6,115 nt of DNA. Origin: Actinomycetota bacterium. Lineage in GTDB: Bacteria; Actinomycetota; Actinomycetes; S36-B12; UBA5976. Below are positions 6,100-6,115 of this stretch, one piece after another (position 1 is the first letter of the stretch; each line of letters opens with the position of its first letter). The stretch covers positions 1-6,115 of the forward strand of contig CANBWF010000077.1 in assembly GCA_947373075.1 (NCBI GenBank). The letters are read 5' to 3'. The notes beneath the pieces were generated by a model. That model was not told the DNA's origin. It was given only the letters and a program-made list of their open reading frames with translations, and did no database searches. A program made the translations under genes and the position numbers.

Positions 6100-6115
6100 C
6101 TAGTGTGAGTGTCCG
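6100..6115 (-). CDS. C-terminal end of a minus-strand gene, possibly GroEL chaperonin (partial)
   Basis: On the minus strand the last visible codons read Gly-His-Ser-His followed by TAG at 6102-6100, just before the convergent terminator. A histidine-rich tail of this kind ends GroEL1-type chaperonins of many actinobacteria, and groEL lies next to whiB3 in Mycobacterium tuberculosis. Only four codons are visible, so the gene's existence is likely from the layout but its identity is an inference from tail and synteny. If it is groEL it converges on whiB3, unlike in M. tuberculosis where both are co-oriented. Confidence 0.4.

Overview
This window reads as a chromosomal segment of an actinobacterium (Actinomycetota). 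The evidence is a WhiB-family iron-sulfur regulator very close to mycobacterial WhiB3 / Streptomyces WhiD, an actinobacterial-type GuaB3 protein, and a gene order resembling the groEL - whiB3/whiD - guaB - guaB3 ... guaA neighbourhood known from Mycobacterium and Streptomyces. Base composition is only moderate (roughly half G+C), intergenic gaps are mostly very short, and one gene looks leaderless. This suggests a streamlined, lower-GC actinobacterium, for example a freshwater planktonic lineage such as Nanopelagicales; that placement is an inference and not shown directly.

Layout, left to right. Positions 1-321 (minus) hold the N-terminal 107 codons of a small multi-pass membrane protein of unknown function, cut by the window edge. 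Positions 326-1891 (minus) are guaA (GMP synthase), 1939-3054 (minus) guaB3 (an IMP dehydrogenase-like protein without CBS domains), and 3063-4556 (minus) guaB (IMP dehydrogenase). Positions 4621-5562 (minus) encode a MerR-type regulator fused to a cobalamin-binding-like sensor region. A 171-bp divergent intergenic region follows, then whiB3/whiD on the plus strand (5734-6030), a near-perfect intrinsic terminator hairpin (6054-6094), and the last few codons of a minus-strand gene ending in Gly-His-Ser-His, possibly GroEL.

How the genes fit together. The minus-strand genes form a guanine nucleotide unit: GuaB converts IMP to XMP and GuaA converts XMP to GMP. GuaB3 is translated just behind GuaB, but the position aligned to the IMPDH catalytic cysteine is a histidine, so its reaction is unclear. 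Downstream of guaA the membrane protein appears translationally coupled, its Shine-Dalgarno sequence lying in the last codons of guaA. Upstream sit two divergently transcribed regulators, one a possible cobalamin-dependent (light or B12) sensor and the other a redox-sensitive Fe-S sigma-factor partner.

No tRNA, rRNA, CRISPR array, insertion sequence or phage gene is visible. The most interesting item is the MerR-cobalamin regulator, which retains the W-x9-EH motif of CarH-type photoreceptors and sits directly upstream of guaB.
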